A stretch of 17,300 bases of DNA from Halodesulfurarchaeum sp. (GTDB lineage Archaea; Halobacteriota; Halobacteria; Halobacteriales; Halobacteriaceae): assembly GCA_018334775.1 (NCBI GenBank), contig JAGXLJ010000004.1, positions 1 through 17,300 on the forward strand, written 5' to 3'. Of the stretch, positions 5,952-13,090 are shown in pieces; positions within the stretch are counted from its first letter, which is position 1, and every line of letters starts with the position of its first letter. The notes under the pieces were generated by a model that saw only the letters and a list, made by a program, of their open reading frames with translations, made no database searches and had not been told where the DNA came from. The translations under genes were made by a program, and so were the position numbers.

Positions 5952-7144
5952 CCGCCTGGGGACTCGTCGGACTGGCGACCCTTATTGGCATTTTCACCGC
6001 CTGGACGCTGGGCGCGAACAGCAACTCGCCACCCTTTGCTCCCGCGATCGGTGCCAACGCCATTTCGACGATGCGGGCAGCGTTACTCATCGGGCTGTTG
6101 GCTGGCGCCGGAGCGGTGCTACAGGGCGGTAGCATCTCGAAAACCATCGGGACGGGACTCATTGACGGGGTGGCGATAACGCCCCTGGCAGCGACGGCCG
6201 GTCTCCTCACTGCGGCGACGTTCATGGCCATCGGGATCTTCTCCGGCTATCCAGTCCCCGCGGCGTTTGCAACCACCGGCGCGATGGTCGGGGTCGGGAT
6301 TTCGCTGGGTGGGGACCCGAGTATCGGGACCCTTCAGGGGATCGGTTTGTTCTGGCTCATGGTTCCGCCAGTGTCGGGGGGACTGGCTTATATTACCGCC
6401 ACATTGCTCCGCCGGGAGGACATCCCGGATGCGGTCAGCATTCCGGTGCTCGCAGGCCTGGTCTCGGGTGTGCTTGCAAACATCGAACTTGGAGTGATTC
6501 CCGGCCCGCCGACAGTCACGCAGAATTCAGTGGCTCGTTTCGTCGCCTGGCAGCTTCCCACATCGTCAATCGCCGGAATCGACCCGATGGTGGTTCTCAC
6601 GACTGTTGGCTTTGCCCTCGTCGGCTTTGTCTTCATCAGGCGCCGGACACAGGCCTCGGTCGAACAAGGAGTGAGCACGTTTCTCGTCGTCATTGGCAGC
6701 GTCGTCGCGTTCTCGAGTGGTGGCAGTCAGGTCGGGCTCGCAACGGGCCCACTGGAATATCTCTACGGCGTCGAACTCGGCCTTCCCGGCTTCGTGTTGC
6801 TTGCCATCGGAGCGATCGGGATCCTGGCCGGAGCCTGGATGGGCGCCCCGCGACTCCTCCAGGCGACCTCCAGGGAGTACGCCCAACTCGGCGCCCGACG
6901 ATCGATCGCCGCGCTCGTCCCTGGGTTTCTCATCGCGCAGACAGCGATCGCGCTGGGCATTCCAGTCTCGTTCAATAACATCATCATTTCGGGCGTGATC
7001 GGCGGTGGCCTGGCAGCCGGGTCGGCCGGAGTGTCCCGACGCAAAATCGGAGTGACAGTCAGCTTCTGGCTCATCACACTCGGGACCTCAGTCGTGACCG
7101 GATACGCTGTCAATACCGCTCTACACGTAATTTTCGGGGCCTAA
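5948..7144 (+). CDS. PiT/PHO4-family anion permease, divergent signature motifs (copy 1)
   Basis: A 398-residue integral membrane protein with about ten hydrophobic segments and the two inverted halves of the PiT family. Family members take up phosphate (or sulfate, as for Bacillus CysP) with Na+ or H+. The start is GTG within AAAAAGTGACC, overlapping the USP stop. The first-half signature, usually GANDxANxxGxxVG, reads GANSNSPPFAPAIGANAIS (22-40). The second-half signature, usually GSNDVANAIGPL, reads GGSQVGLATGPL (258-269). Both signature Asp residues are therefore Ser or Gln. The companion proline motif in the second half is IPVSFNNIIISGVIGGG (338-354). The fold call is firm, the substrate is not. 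It is co-transcribed with the USP gene and converges on a second PiT gene with 7 bp between stops. Confidence 0.85.
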   Translation: MTAWGLVGLATLIGIFTAWTLGANSNSPPFAPAIGANAISTMRAALLIGLLAGAGAVLQGGSISKTIGTGLIDGVAITPLAATAGLLTAATFMAIGIFSGYPVPAAFATTGAMVGVGISLGGDPSIGTLQGIGLFWLMVPPVSGGLAYITATLLRREDIPDAVSIPVLAGLVSGVLANIELGVIPGPPTVTQNSVARFVAWQLPTSSIAGIDPMVVLTTVGFALVGFVFIRRRTQASVEQGVSTFLVVIGSVVAFSSGGSQVGLATGPLEYLYGVELGLPGFVLLAIGAIGILAGAWMGAPRLLQATSREYAQLGARRSIAALVPGFLIAQTAIALGIPVSFNNIIISGVIGGGLAAGSAGVSRRKIGVTVSFWLITLGTSVVTGYAVNTALHVIFGA

Positions 7145-7151
7145 CTCGTTA

Positions 7152-8324
7152 TCAGAGGAACGTGAACAGAATCGTAAACGTGGCGTAGGCCCCCACCGTC
7201 GAGAGTAAGGGAACCACGTTTTGCATGACGACCACACGCCCGGTTGTCGATGGATCGAACAGATCAGCCGCCGATGGGATGTCTTCGGGATCCTCCTCAC
7301 CGATCGCTGGCAATTCATCGCCCGGTTCCTCAGCGGCGAGGGCGCCAACTGAGACCCCTTCAGTCCTTTCCCCGTGAACCACGTCGGGAATCGTCGCCGG
7401 TCGGGTCGCCCGCCCCCACCCGAGCCCGACGATCGACATGGTCGCAATGATCACGAAGGACGCGGGAATGCCGATCGCCGAGAGCCCGGTCACAATCGCC
7501 GAGGAGACGATTGCCACAATGATCGCCGCCGTAAGTGGCAGATCAGTAATATCGCTGCCAAGCGTGTCCAGGGTTCGCCGGGCGATGGTGAATGCCCCCA
7601 CGGCGACCGCGATACCCCCCAGAATAATCATCATATTCATGTCGACACCGGCACCCACGAGTGGGGCGATGGCGTTGGCGATGTTCGACGTACCGGAGGA
7701 AAAAGCCATCAGACTCCCGATAGCGATGACGACGATTCCCCCGTATAGCTCCCGTTGGGTTGTATTGGGACCTTTGGCAACCCAGGGGAGCGTTCCGGAG
7801 CGATCGATTTCGATCAACGATCCTGGCGTGTTGTCGATCGCCACCCAGCGGTTGATCCGCGGGTACAGATATCGACCGATCATTCCGGACACCCAAAAGC
7901 CGACGATCGGGGCGACGATCCACCAGACCGCGATCTCGCCCATCACCGCCCAGTCTAGTTCCCCAGTCGCAACCCCAAGTCCAGCGATCGCCCCCACCGC
8001 AGTCATCGAGGTCGAGGCCGGGACGCCGAAGTAGTTCCCGACGAACAGCGCGCCCCCGATGAAGAAGAGCACGACGATGCTCGTTTCGATGGTAAACACC
8101 CCCGTATCCGTGATGAGTTCCTCACCCAGCGTCGCGACGACACGCCGTCCGATCGTCCACGCACCGATGAAGAAAAACCCGGACATGAGCACTGCGGCGC
8201 CGGTCTTTGAGATCGCGTTCGAACCAACAGCAGGGCCAAAGGCAGGCCCCGTCGTCGCCCCGCCGATGTTGAAACCGACGAACAGCGAAACCACAATTCC
8301 CAGGAAAAGAAGGAGTTCGATCAT
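7152..8324 (-). CDS. PiT/PHO4-family anion permease (copy 2)
   Basis: A 390-residue membrane protein of the same family as its convergent neighbour, but clearly a separate lineage. The first signature is GGATTGPAFGPAVGSNAIS (21-39) and the second GTSNIANAIAPL (211-222), so the usual Asp residues are Thr25 and Asn214. It keeps the VPASTSMTAVGAIAGLG motif (101-117) of classical PiT proteins. A hydrophilic acidic loop at about 316-362, between the last two membrane regions, is absent from copy 1 and could be regulatory. Phosphate transport is the default family annotation, and sulfate or another oxyanion is equally open. CTTAAG at 8348-8353 lies about 26 bp upstream of the ATG, indicating a leaderless transcript divergent from the downstream repeat protein. 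Confidence 0.85.
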   Translation of the reverse strand: MIELLLFLGIVVSLFVGFNIGGATTGPAFGPAVGSNAISKTGAAVLMSGFFFIGAWTIGRRVVATLGEELITDTGVFTIETSIVVLFFIGGALFVGNYFGVPASTSMTAVGAIAGLGVATGELDWAVMGEIAVWWIVAPIVGFWVSGMIGRYLYPRINRWVAIDNTPGSLIEIDRSGTLPWVAKGPNTTQRELYGGIVVIAIGSLMAFSSGTSNIANAIAPLVGAGVDMNMMIILGGIAVAVGAFTIARRTLDTLGSDITDLPLTAAIIVAIVSSAIVTGLSAIGIPASFVIIATMSIVGLGWGRATRPATIPDVVHGERTEGVSVGALAAEEPGDELPAIGEEDPEDIPSAADLFDPSTTGRVVVMQNVVPLLSTVGAYATFTILFTFL

Positions 8325-8347
8325 ACAGAGACATCGCCCCGAACTAT

Positions 8348-8353
8348 CTTAAG
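8348..8353 (-). promoter_or_regulatory. TATA box of PiT copy 2
   Basis: On the minus strand CGCTTAAGATAG is centred about 26 bp before the ATG at 8324. The spacing supports transcription starting at the initiation codon. Confidence 0.5.
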
Positions 8354-8463
8354 CGGTGTGTCATCCACGATTGTTCGGTTCAGTACATCGAGACGATAGT
8401 TTTGTGTCTGGGCCCCAAATCAGAGTGTATGCAGGAGAGAATCGTCAAGCAGCCAGCTCATGG

Positions 8464-8470
8464 GGTGAGA
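8464..8470 (+). promoter_or_regulatory. Shine-Dalgarno site that fixes the start at 8476
   Basis: GGGTGAGA just upstream of ATG 8476 contains the archaeal anti-16S core GGTGA with about 7 nt of spacing. It supports the internal ATG over an upstream in-frame ATG at 8356, and implies a leadered message. ATAGTTTTG near 8395-8403 is a possible TATA box. Confidence 0.55.
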
Positions 8471-8475
8471 TCGGT

Positions 8476-9024
8476 ATGAATCCGAACCGGGTCGACTTCG
8501 TCATCGACCTCACCTACGGGATCTTGATTTTCATCGCAATCGCGCTCATACTCGTGGTCGAAACGATCGTCGGAATCGCCTTCGGACTCGGGGTCCTTGC
8601 CTCCTACGTGGTCCACATCGGGTGGAAGATGGCCCGCTTCGATCCGGACTGGATGACCAAAGATGTCGCCCAAGAGGTCGAGCAAAGCGTGACCGCGGAG
8701 GTCGAAGAAACCATCAACCAGGAAATGGACGACGTCTCCAAACAAGTCGAGGAGAAAGTCAGTGAGGAGGTCGGCGAGACCGTCGAGGAGACCATCAACG
8801 ATGAAATAGACGAGGTCGCCAAACAAGTCGAAGAGAAAGTCAGCGAGGAAGTCGGCGAGGACGTCGCCGAGGAAGTGGAGGTACGGGTCAGCGAGGAAGT
8901 CGAAGACACAGTCAGCGAGGAAGTCGGGGAAGTAATGGACAAGGTGGTGGAGTCCGAGGAGACGGAGACTCCTGAAGAAAAAACGGATACCCGTGCCGAG
9001 GAATCCGAGACTGACGAGGAGTAG
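8476..9024 (+). CDS. Membrane-anchored Glu-rich repeat (coiled-coil) protein, unknown function
   Basis: A 182-residue protein I do not recognise. Residues 1-11 are polar. Residues 12-47 form one long or two short membrane segments with a buried Glu29. A basic HIGWKMARFDPDW patch follows, which would place the C-terminus in the cytoplasm. Residues 62-158 are strongly acidic and predicted helical, built from an exact-register 27-residue duplication (76-102 and 103-129, each VEETIN.E.D.V.KQVEEKVSEEVGE.) and then shorter VSEEV units to residue 151. The last 25 residues are disordered and Glu/Thr-rich. The look is of a membrane-tethered coiled coil or scaffold. It is divergent from PiT copy 2 (151 bp between starts), so the two may be co-regulated, but nothing proves a functional link. 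Confidence 0.8.
   Translation: MNPNRVDFVIDLTYGILIFIAIALILVVETIVGIAFGLGVLASYVVHIGWKMARFDPDWMTKDVAQEVEQSVTAEVEETINQEMDDVSKQVEEKVSEEVGETVEETINDEIDEVAKQVEEKVSEEVGEDVAEEVEVRVSEEVEDTVSEEVGEVMDKVVESEETETPEEKTDTRAEESETDEE
8701..8862 (+). repeat. 81-bp in-frame tandem duplication inside the coiled-coil gene
   Basis: Copy 1 (8701-8781) and copy 2 (8782-8862) agree at 69 of 81 bases by hand alignment. Five of the twelve differences are silent third-position changes (GAA/GAG, AGT/AGC), and most of the rest are conservative. This looks like an older duplication kept under protein-level selection rather than recent slippage. Confidence 0.8.
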
Positions 9025-9388
9025 AGTGACTGACCCGACTGAATTCAGGGCGATGGAGATCCGAATCGGTGGCGATAGTGGGCCAAAACGATTACAATGG
9101 TGCTGACAGCCCACACAGAGTGCCAGCGAGAAGTGACGATATCCGTCCCGAAAAGACCGTTTTCGCCTGTGTGTGTTTTTCGTGCACTACTCACTATACT
9201 TCCCATTGCAGCCGTCCGACACTGAACCAGATGAACGGAAAGGAATTTCGTAGACGCTCCCAGAGTCGGAAAATCGGCCATGCGCTTTTATGCAATCCAT
9301 TGCGAAGTTGTAGACTGTATTCAAGACAGGGGCCGGTTCGATCCCACACAGGATCCACACCCAGGTCACCTCGAACATCCCACAGAAC
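9025..9388. other. 364-bp intergenic region upstream of the DsrE2-like gene
   Basis: No supported gene. The left two thirds show nothing I can name. The right third has TTTTATG at 9286-9292, a good TATA box for the downstream gene, immediately followed by a GCAAT-CC-ATTGC dyad. A GGTTCGATCCC stretch near 9333-9343 resembles a tRNA T-loop, but no T-stem, acceptor or anticodon arm can be folded around it. A 78-codon minus-strand frame (9281-9045) is not convincing. Confidence 0.5.
9286..9303 (+). promoter_or_regulatory. TATA box overlapping a dyad (candidate operator) for the DsrE2-like gene
   Basis: TTTTATG (9286-9292) is followed at once by the inverted repeat GCAAT (9292-9296), CC, ATTGC (9299-9303). 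A protein bound there would sit between the TATA box and the predicted start near 9313-9318 and so block the polymerase. The leader to the ATG would be about 70 nt. The dyad is short, so chance cannot be excluded. Confidence 0.4.
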
Positions 9389-9940
9389 ATGTCCACTGAC
9401 GAACCTACCATCGAAGATCTTCAGGAGCGGATCACCGAACTCGAAGCACAAGTTGACGACCACGGACACGACGACGAGGGGCCAACCCGGATGGTCATCA
9501 TCGCCACCAAAGGGACCCTCGACATGGCCTACCCGGTGCTCATTCTGGGCCCGATGGCCGCAGCCTTCGGCTGGGAGGTCACGGTCTTCTCCACGTTCTG
9601 GGGCCTCGACATGCTCCACGAGGAGAACCACAAAAACCTCAAGATGTCCTCTGTGGGCAATCCCAGCATGCCCGTCCCGAACATCGTCGCCATGCTCCCC
9701 GGCATGGACCGTATGACGGCAAAGATGATGCGAGACAACATCGACGATGTCGGGACCGAGACGGTTCCCGAGCTGGTGCAGCGTGGCCTCGACAACGGCG
9801 TGAACTTCCAGGCCTGTCAGATGACGATGGACCTGATGGAATACGACGACGAGGAGTTCATCGACGGTGTCGAGACTGGCGTTGGCGCCGCACACGCGCT
9901 GCGCGAGATGGCAAAATCCGACGTGCAACTGTTAGTGTAA
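9389..9940 (+). CDS. DsrE2-like (DsrE/DsrF/DrsH family) protein
   Basis: A 183-residue protein. Residues 1-30 are an acidic, possibly coiled extension (TIEDLQERITELEAQVDD). The rest is a DsrE/F-type domain: MVIIATKGTLDMAYPVLILG (35-54), then AAAFGWEVTVFSTFWGLDML (57-76), a Met-rich stretch around residues 101-115, and NFQACQMTMDLMEYD (139-153). The FWGL and AC.M.MDLM motifs are hallmarks of the DsrE2 branch, whose members occur with TusA and rhodanese proteins in sulfur-transfer and sulfur-oxidation gene sets. Cys143 is the only cysteine and aligns with the family's conserved one, so a persulfide carrier role is inferred. No TusA, rhodanese or dsr gene is adjacent, so its partner is not in the window. 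Confidence 0.85.
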   Translation: MSTDEPTIEDLQERITELEAQVDDHGHDDEGPTRMVIIATKGTLDMAYPVLILGPMAAAFGWEVTVFSTFWGLDMLHEENHKNLKMSSVGNPSMPVPNIVAMLPGMDRMTAKMMRDNIDDVGTETVPELVQRGLDNGVNFQACQMTMDLMEYDDEEFIDGVETGVGAAHALREMAKSDVQLLV

Positions 9941-10005
9941 CTCGGGTTCTGGTCGTTTGATTCCGTAATTCGGGTTTTCGGGACGTTTTGTTCCCCTCCC
10001 GTCAC

Positions 10006-10476
10006 TTACTCCGATGTTTCCAGCAAGCCGGTCTCCGCACAAATGTACTCGTCCCGGACGAGTTGTTCGTCGACCACCTGCAGGCCGAGTTCGTCCAGTT
10101 CGGTGCTGATGCGGTTCAGATCGTCGTGATCGGTCCCGATCGCGTTCACGTAGACGTTTCGCTCCCCCGTCATGACCTCCCGAACGGCAGTGACACCGCG
10201 GATATCCTGGGCTTGTTTCGCAATCGCGTCACGCTCCGCGACCGGAGCTGTGCAGATGATTTTCGTATACAGCGGGTATCCCGCCGCGTCGTAATCGATG
10301 TCGATGTAGTACCCCCGGATGATTCCCCGGTCTTCGAGTTTCGAGAGCCGCGAGCGAACGGTACTCGCCGAAATGTCGAGCTGTTCGGCCACCTCGCTCG
10401 AGGACGTATGTCTCGCCTTCCCCTGCAGTGCCGCTAAAATCTGCCGGTCGATCGTATCGAGCGCCCCATCGGTCAT
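10006..10476 (-). CDS. Lrp/AsnC-family transcriptional regulator
   Basis: A 156-residue DNA-binding regulator of typical family length. An N-terminal winged HTH (about 6-55) has LDTIDRQILAALQGKARHTS, then VAEQLDISASTVRSRLSKLE as the recognition region, then RGIIRGYYIDIDYDAAGYPL, the linker-strand pattern of the family. The RAM ligand/oligomerisation domain covers about 66-142, including GERNVYVNAIG. Such proteins respond to amino acids or similar effectors, and the ligand here is unknown. It is transcribed away from the amino-acid permease-USP gene across a 332-bp spacer that contains dyads, so control of that permease and of itself is a reasonable inference. TAATAT on the minus strand about 27 bp upstream of the ATG suggests a leaderless transcript. 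Confidence 0.93.
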   Translation of the reverse strand: MTDGALDTIDRQILAALQGKARHTSSSEVAEQLDISASTVRSRLSKLEDRGIIRGYYIDIDYDAAGYPLYTKIICTAPVAERDAIAKQAQDIRGVTAVREVMTGERNVYVNAIGTDHDDLNRISTELDELGLQVVDEQLVRDEYICAETGLLETSE

Positions 10477-10808
10477 TACCTGTTCTTCCTAAGGTCGGTC
10501 ATATTAGTGTTGCTCCGGTCGGGCTGACTGGCCAGCCATTAACGAGGGCTGTCAGGGGACCAGGCCAATCGTGTTGCAGACACTTTTTGCAAAATATCGG
10601 TAATTTTCTGGCAGATTGGTCATACAATCCGGTACTTTATGAGGAATCGTCGATAAGTCGGGGGTGAACGGTGGGTGTCTCTCGGAATCTGCTGTAAATC
10701 ATCCCCATAATCAGGCCCCATGATGTCTGAGCCGAATACGAACCGAATCGTGCGTCTGCCGGGAAGCCAGCACAAGCGTCGTCTTTCCGTTCGAGGTGAC
10801 CGGTTCGA
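10477..10808. promoter_or_regulatory. Divergent Lrp-permease control region
   Basis: This 332-bp spacer is locally AT-rich at 10580-10650 and has no credible gene. It holds the regulator's box (TAATAT, minus strand, about 10502-10507), candidate TATA boxes for the permease (ACTTTATGA at 10632-10640 and TGTAAATC at 10692-10699), an inverted repeat AAAAT-ATCGGTA-ATTTT at 10591-10607, a second one GATTG-GTCATA-CAATC at 10614-10629, and the palindrome CTGGCCAG near 10528-10535. Two dyads 23 bp apart, upstream of the first TATA box, are plausible Lrp-type operators. Confidence 0.5.
10793..10799 (+). promoter_or_regulatory. Shine-Dalgarno site of the permease-USP gene
   Basis: GAGGTGA at 10793-10799 is a near-perfect anti-16S match, 9 nt before the ATG at 10809. 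It fixes the start and implies a real 5' leader, unlike most genes in this window. Confidence 0.65.
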
Positions 10809-13019
10809 ATGAAGGAACTCGAACGGGACCTGGGGTTACCGGCCGTCCTCGCGATCAGTATCGGTGCGATGGTAGGGAGTGGGATCTTCATCCTGCCGGG
10901 CTTGGCCCTGAAAATGGCCGGACCGGCGGTCATCCTGGCCTACCTGCTCGCTGGTCTTCTCGTCCTACCAGCCGCGCTCAGCAAGTCCGAGATGGCGACA
11001 GCGATGCCGGAATCCGGGGGCACGTATCTCTACATCGAGCGCGGGATGGGGCCGCTGCTGGGCACGATCGCCGGCGTCGGTACCTGGTTTTCGTTGACGT
11101 TCAAGGGGGCACTCGCACTCATCGGTGGCGCACCCTACCTCGTCTTGCTCTTCGATCTGCCGGTGAAGCCGGTTGCGCTCGTGGCCGGGTTCGTCCTTAT
11201 CGTGATCAACATTGTCGGTGTCAAGCAAACCGGACGGTTGCAGGTAGCCATCGTCGTGGTCATGCTCGGGGCACTCACGTGGTTCGCGGCGGGCAGCGCC
11301 ACGGCTGTCAATCCGGCGAACTACGGGGACTTTTTCGGAAGCGGAATCGGAGGGTTGCTCGCTGCAACCGGGTTTGTGTACGTCTCGTTTGCCGGGGTGA
11401 CGAAAGTGGCATCCGTCGCCGAAGAGATCGAGAATCCCGACCGGAACATCCCACTCGGGATATTGGGGTCGCTCGCGTTTACGACGCTTTTGTACGTGGC
11501 CCTGGTCATCGTCATGGTCGGAGTGGTCCCGGCCGAAGACATGCTGGGATCGAACATCCCGATGGCGTTGGCCGCGGAGGAAACACTCGCATCCGGTGGA
11601 GTCATCATCGTCGTGATCGCCGCCGTCATTGCGCTCATCAGCACGGCGAACGCTGGGATTCTGTCCTCCTCGCGATATCCCCTCGCGATGAGCCGGGACA
11701 GCCTCGCACCACCCTCGTTTGCCGAGGTGAGCGAGCGATTCGGAACACCCGTTCAGGCGATCACGATCACGGGCGGGATATTGCTCTTCATGGTCGCCTT
11801 CGTCCCGATTCAGGAGATCGCGAAACTGGCGAGTGCTTTTAAAATACTCGTGTTCGTTCTCATTAACGTCGCGCTCATCGCCTTCCGGGAGGCTGATCTC
11901 CCCGGTTACGAGCCGAGCTTTCACACGCCGTTCTACCCGATTCCACAGCTATTCGGGATCGTGGGCGGAATCGTGTTGATCCCGTTCATGGGAGTGGTCC
12001 CCTTGGCCGGGGCCGTCGTCATCGTGCTGGGCTCACTCGTCTGGTATTCCACCTATGTGCGCACACAGAGTGACATCGAGCGGGAGGGGGCAATGACCGA
12101 CGCGATCCGGCGGCAGCTCGGCCAGGAAGCAATCGACGAGACCGAGGCGGTCCTCGCGGACGAGAGTAGCTCCGACATCCTCGTGGCCGTCAGAGAGAAC
12201 ACCCCTACTGAACGGGAGCCAACGCTTTTGGCCGTCGCCGAGGCGATCGCAACGGAGCGAGGGGGCACGATCCGGGCGACCCGCTTCGACGAAGTGCCCG
12301 ACCAGGTCCCGCTGGAGACCGCCAGGGACCGCACGATATCCGGCGACGATTCCTTCGAGAAACGAATGGCAGCCTTCGAGGAGACGGCCGAGGTGCCGGT
12401 CGAATACGGCACCGCCACCTCCCACGACACGAAACACGCCATTGTCAATCACGCCGATCACCACGGAATGGCCGGAATCCTCCTCGAGCGACGGGGCGAG
12501 CAGCACCACGCCCCCCTGTTCGGGAGCGACGAAGGGTGGATCAAACGCCATACGGATTGTGATGTCCTCGAGGTCGAGGATCGGGGGCTCGAGAACGTCT
12601 CGCGGGTCTCGCTACTCACCGACTACGGTCGTGGCGACGCCACAAAGCTGGTCGTGGCGGCCGCCATCGCTGACGCGCACGACGCGGAAGTCGAGCTCAT
12701 GACAGCGCTCGATCCGTCGGCGACCGAACAGAAGCAACGGTCAACGCGGGATCACCTGGAGGAGGTCGGAAGCCGGGTTTCGACGCCGGTGTCGATCGAA
12801 ATAGTCGAGGCGGAGAATGCCCCAAGTGGCCTGATCGAGGGCACGCAGGACTCGGACGTGGTGGTCACTGGGAGCGAGCCGCGCGAACTCCGGGGCGCGA
12901 TATTCGGTCGGCCGTCGGATCGGATCATCGCCGGGACCGACGCCACCGGCGTGTTGGTGACGCCGAACGGCGAGCGGCCCAGTTTCGTCCGGTGGTTCAT
13001 CGGGAACCGGGTCTTCTGA
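10809..13019 (+). CDS. APC-family amino acid permease with C-terminal tandem USP-like domains
   Basis: A 736-residue fusion. Residues 7-415 are an APC-superfamily transporter with about 12 membrane helices. ISIGAMVGSGIFILPG (17-31) is the helix-1 substrate-binding signature, MPESGGTYLYIERGMG (66-81) and SVAEEIENPDRNIPLGI (202-218) are also typical. A polar linker (416-453) leads to two USP-like domains. The first runs about 456-590 and starts SDILVAVRENTPTERE. The second runs about 597-720 and includes VTGSEPRELRGAIFGRPSDR. Neither carries an intact G-x2-G-x9-GS nucleotide loop, so they may sense or regulate without ATP. Substrate is unassigned (cationic or neutral amino acids are typical). 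It is divergent from an Lrp/AsnC regulator, which suggests amino-acid-responsive control, and 103 bp upstream of nhaC. Confidence 0.92.
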   Translation: MKELERDLGLPAVLAISIGAMVGSGIFILPGLALKMAGPAVILAYLLAGLLVLPAALSKSEMATAMPESGGTYLYIERGMGPLLGTIAGVGTWFSLTFKGALALIGGAPYLVLLFDLPVKPVALVAGFVLIVINIVGVKQTGRLQVAIVVVMLGALTWFAAGSATAVNPANYGDFFGSGIGGLLAATGFVYVSFAGVTKVASVAEEIENPDRNIPLGILGSLAFTTLLYVALVIVMVGVVPAEDMLGSNIPMALAAEETLASGGVIIVVIAAVIALISTANAGILSSSRYPLAMSRDSLAPPSFAEVSERFGTPVQAITITGGILLFMVAFVPIQEIAKLASAFKILVFVLINVALIAFREADLPGYEPSFHTPFYPIPQLFGIVGGIVLIPFMGVVPLAGAVVIVLGSLVWYSTYVRTQSDIEREGAMTDAIRRQLGQEAIDETEAVLADESSSDILVAVRENTPTEREPTLLAVAEAIATERGGTIRATRFDEVPDQVPLETARDRTISGDDSFEKRMAAFEETAEVPVEYGTATSHDTKHAIVNHADHHGMAGILLERRGEQHHAPLFGSDEGWIKRHTDCDVLEVEDRGLENVSRVSLLTDYGRGDATKLVVAAAIADAHDAEVELMTALDPSATEQKQRSTRDHLEEVGSRVSTPVSIEIVEAENAPSGLIEGTQDSDVVVTGSEPRELRGAIFGRPSDRIIAGTDATGVLVTPNGERPSFVRWFIGNRVF

Positions 13020-13090
13020 CGGCGGTGTTGCTCACGGGCTATCGGGCGGCCTTGCTGCCGTCCAGCCGACAACTTCTGCGCTCTTCGAAG

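Noticed and set aside
8356..8475. A 40-codon upstream extension of the coiled-coil protein
   Set aside because: The internal ATG at 8476 has a GGTGA Shine-Dalgarno site, whereas the upstream ATG has none and the extension includes probable promoter sequence.
8458..9114. A long minus-strand frame antisense to the repeat protein, rich in Leu, Phe and Asp
   Set aside because: It is a mirror of the GAG/GTC-rich repeat codons on the plus strand. The plus-strand frame has the start signal and a sensible membrane-plus-rod design.
9045..9281. A 78-codon minus-strand frame with a short hydrophobic stretch near its C-terminus
   Set aside because: Only one hydrophobic run, non-acidic composition, no recognisable start signal, and it lies against the end of the repeat-protein gene. 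A tiny membrane protein cannot be fully excluded.
9310..9345. A tRNA-like T-loop (GGTTCGATCCC) upstream of the DsrE2-like gene
   Set aside because: The bases around it give only a 2-bp stem, and no acceptor, D or anticodon arm can be paired, so it is not a tRNA or a clear tRNA remnant.
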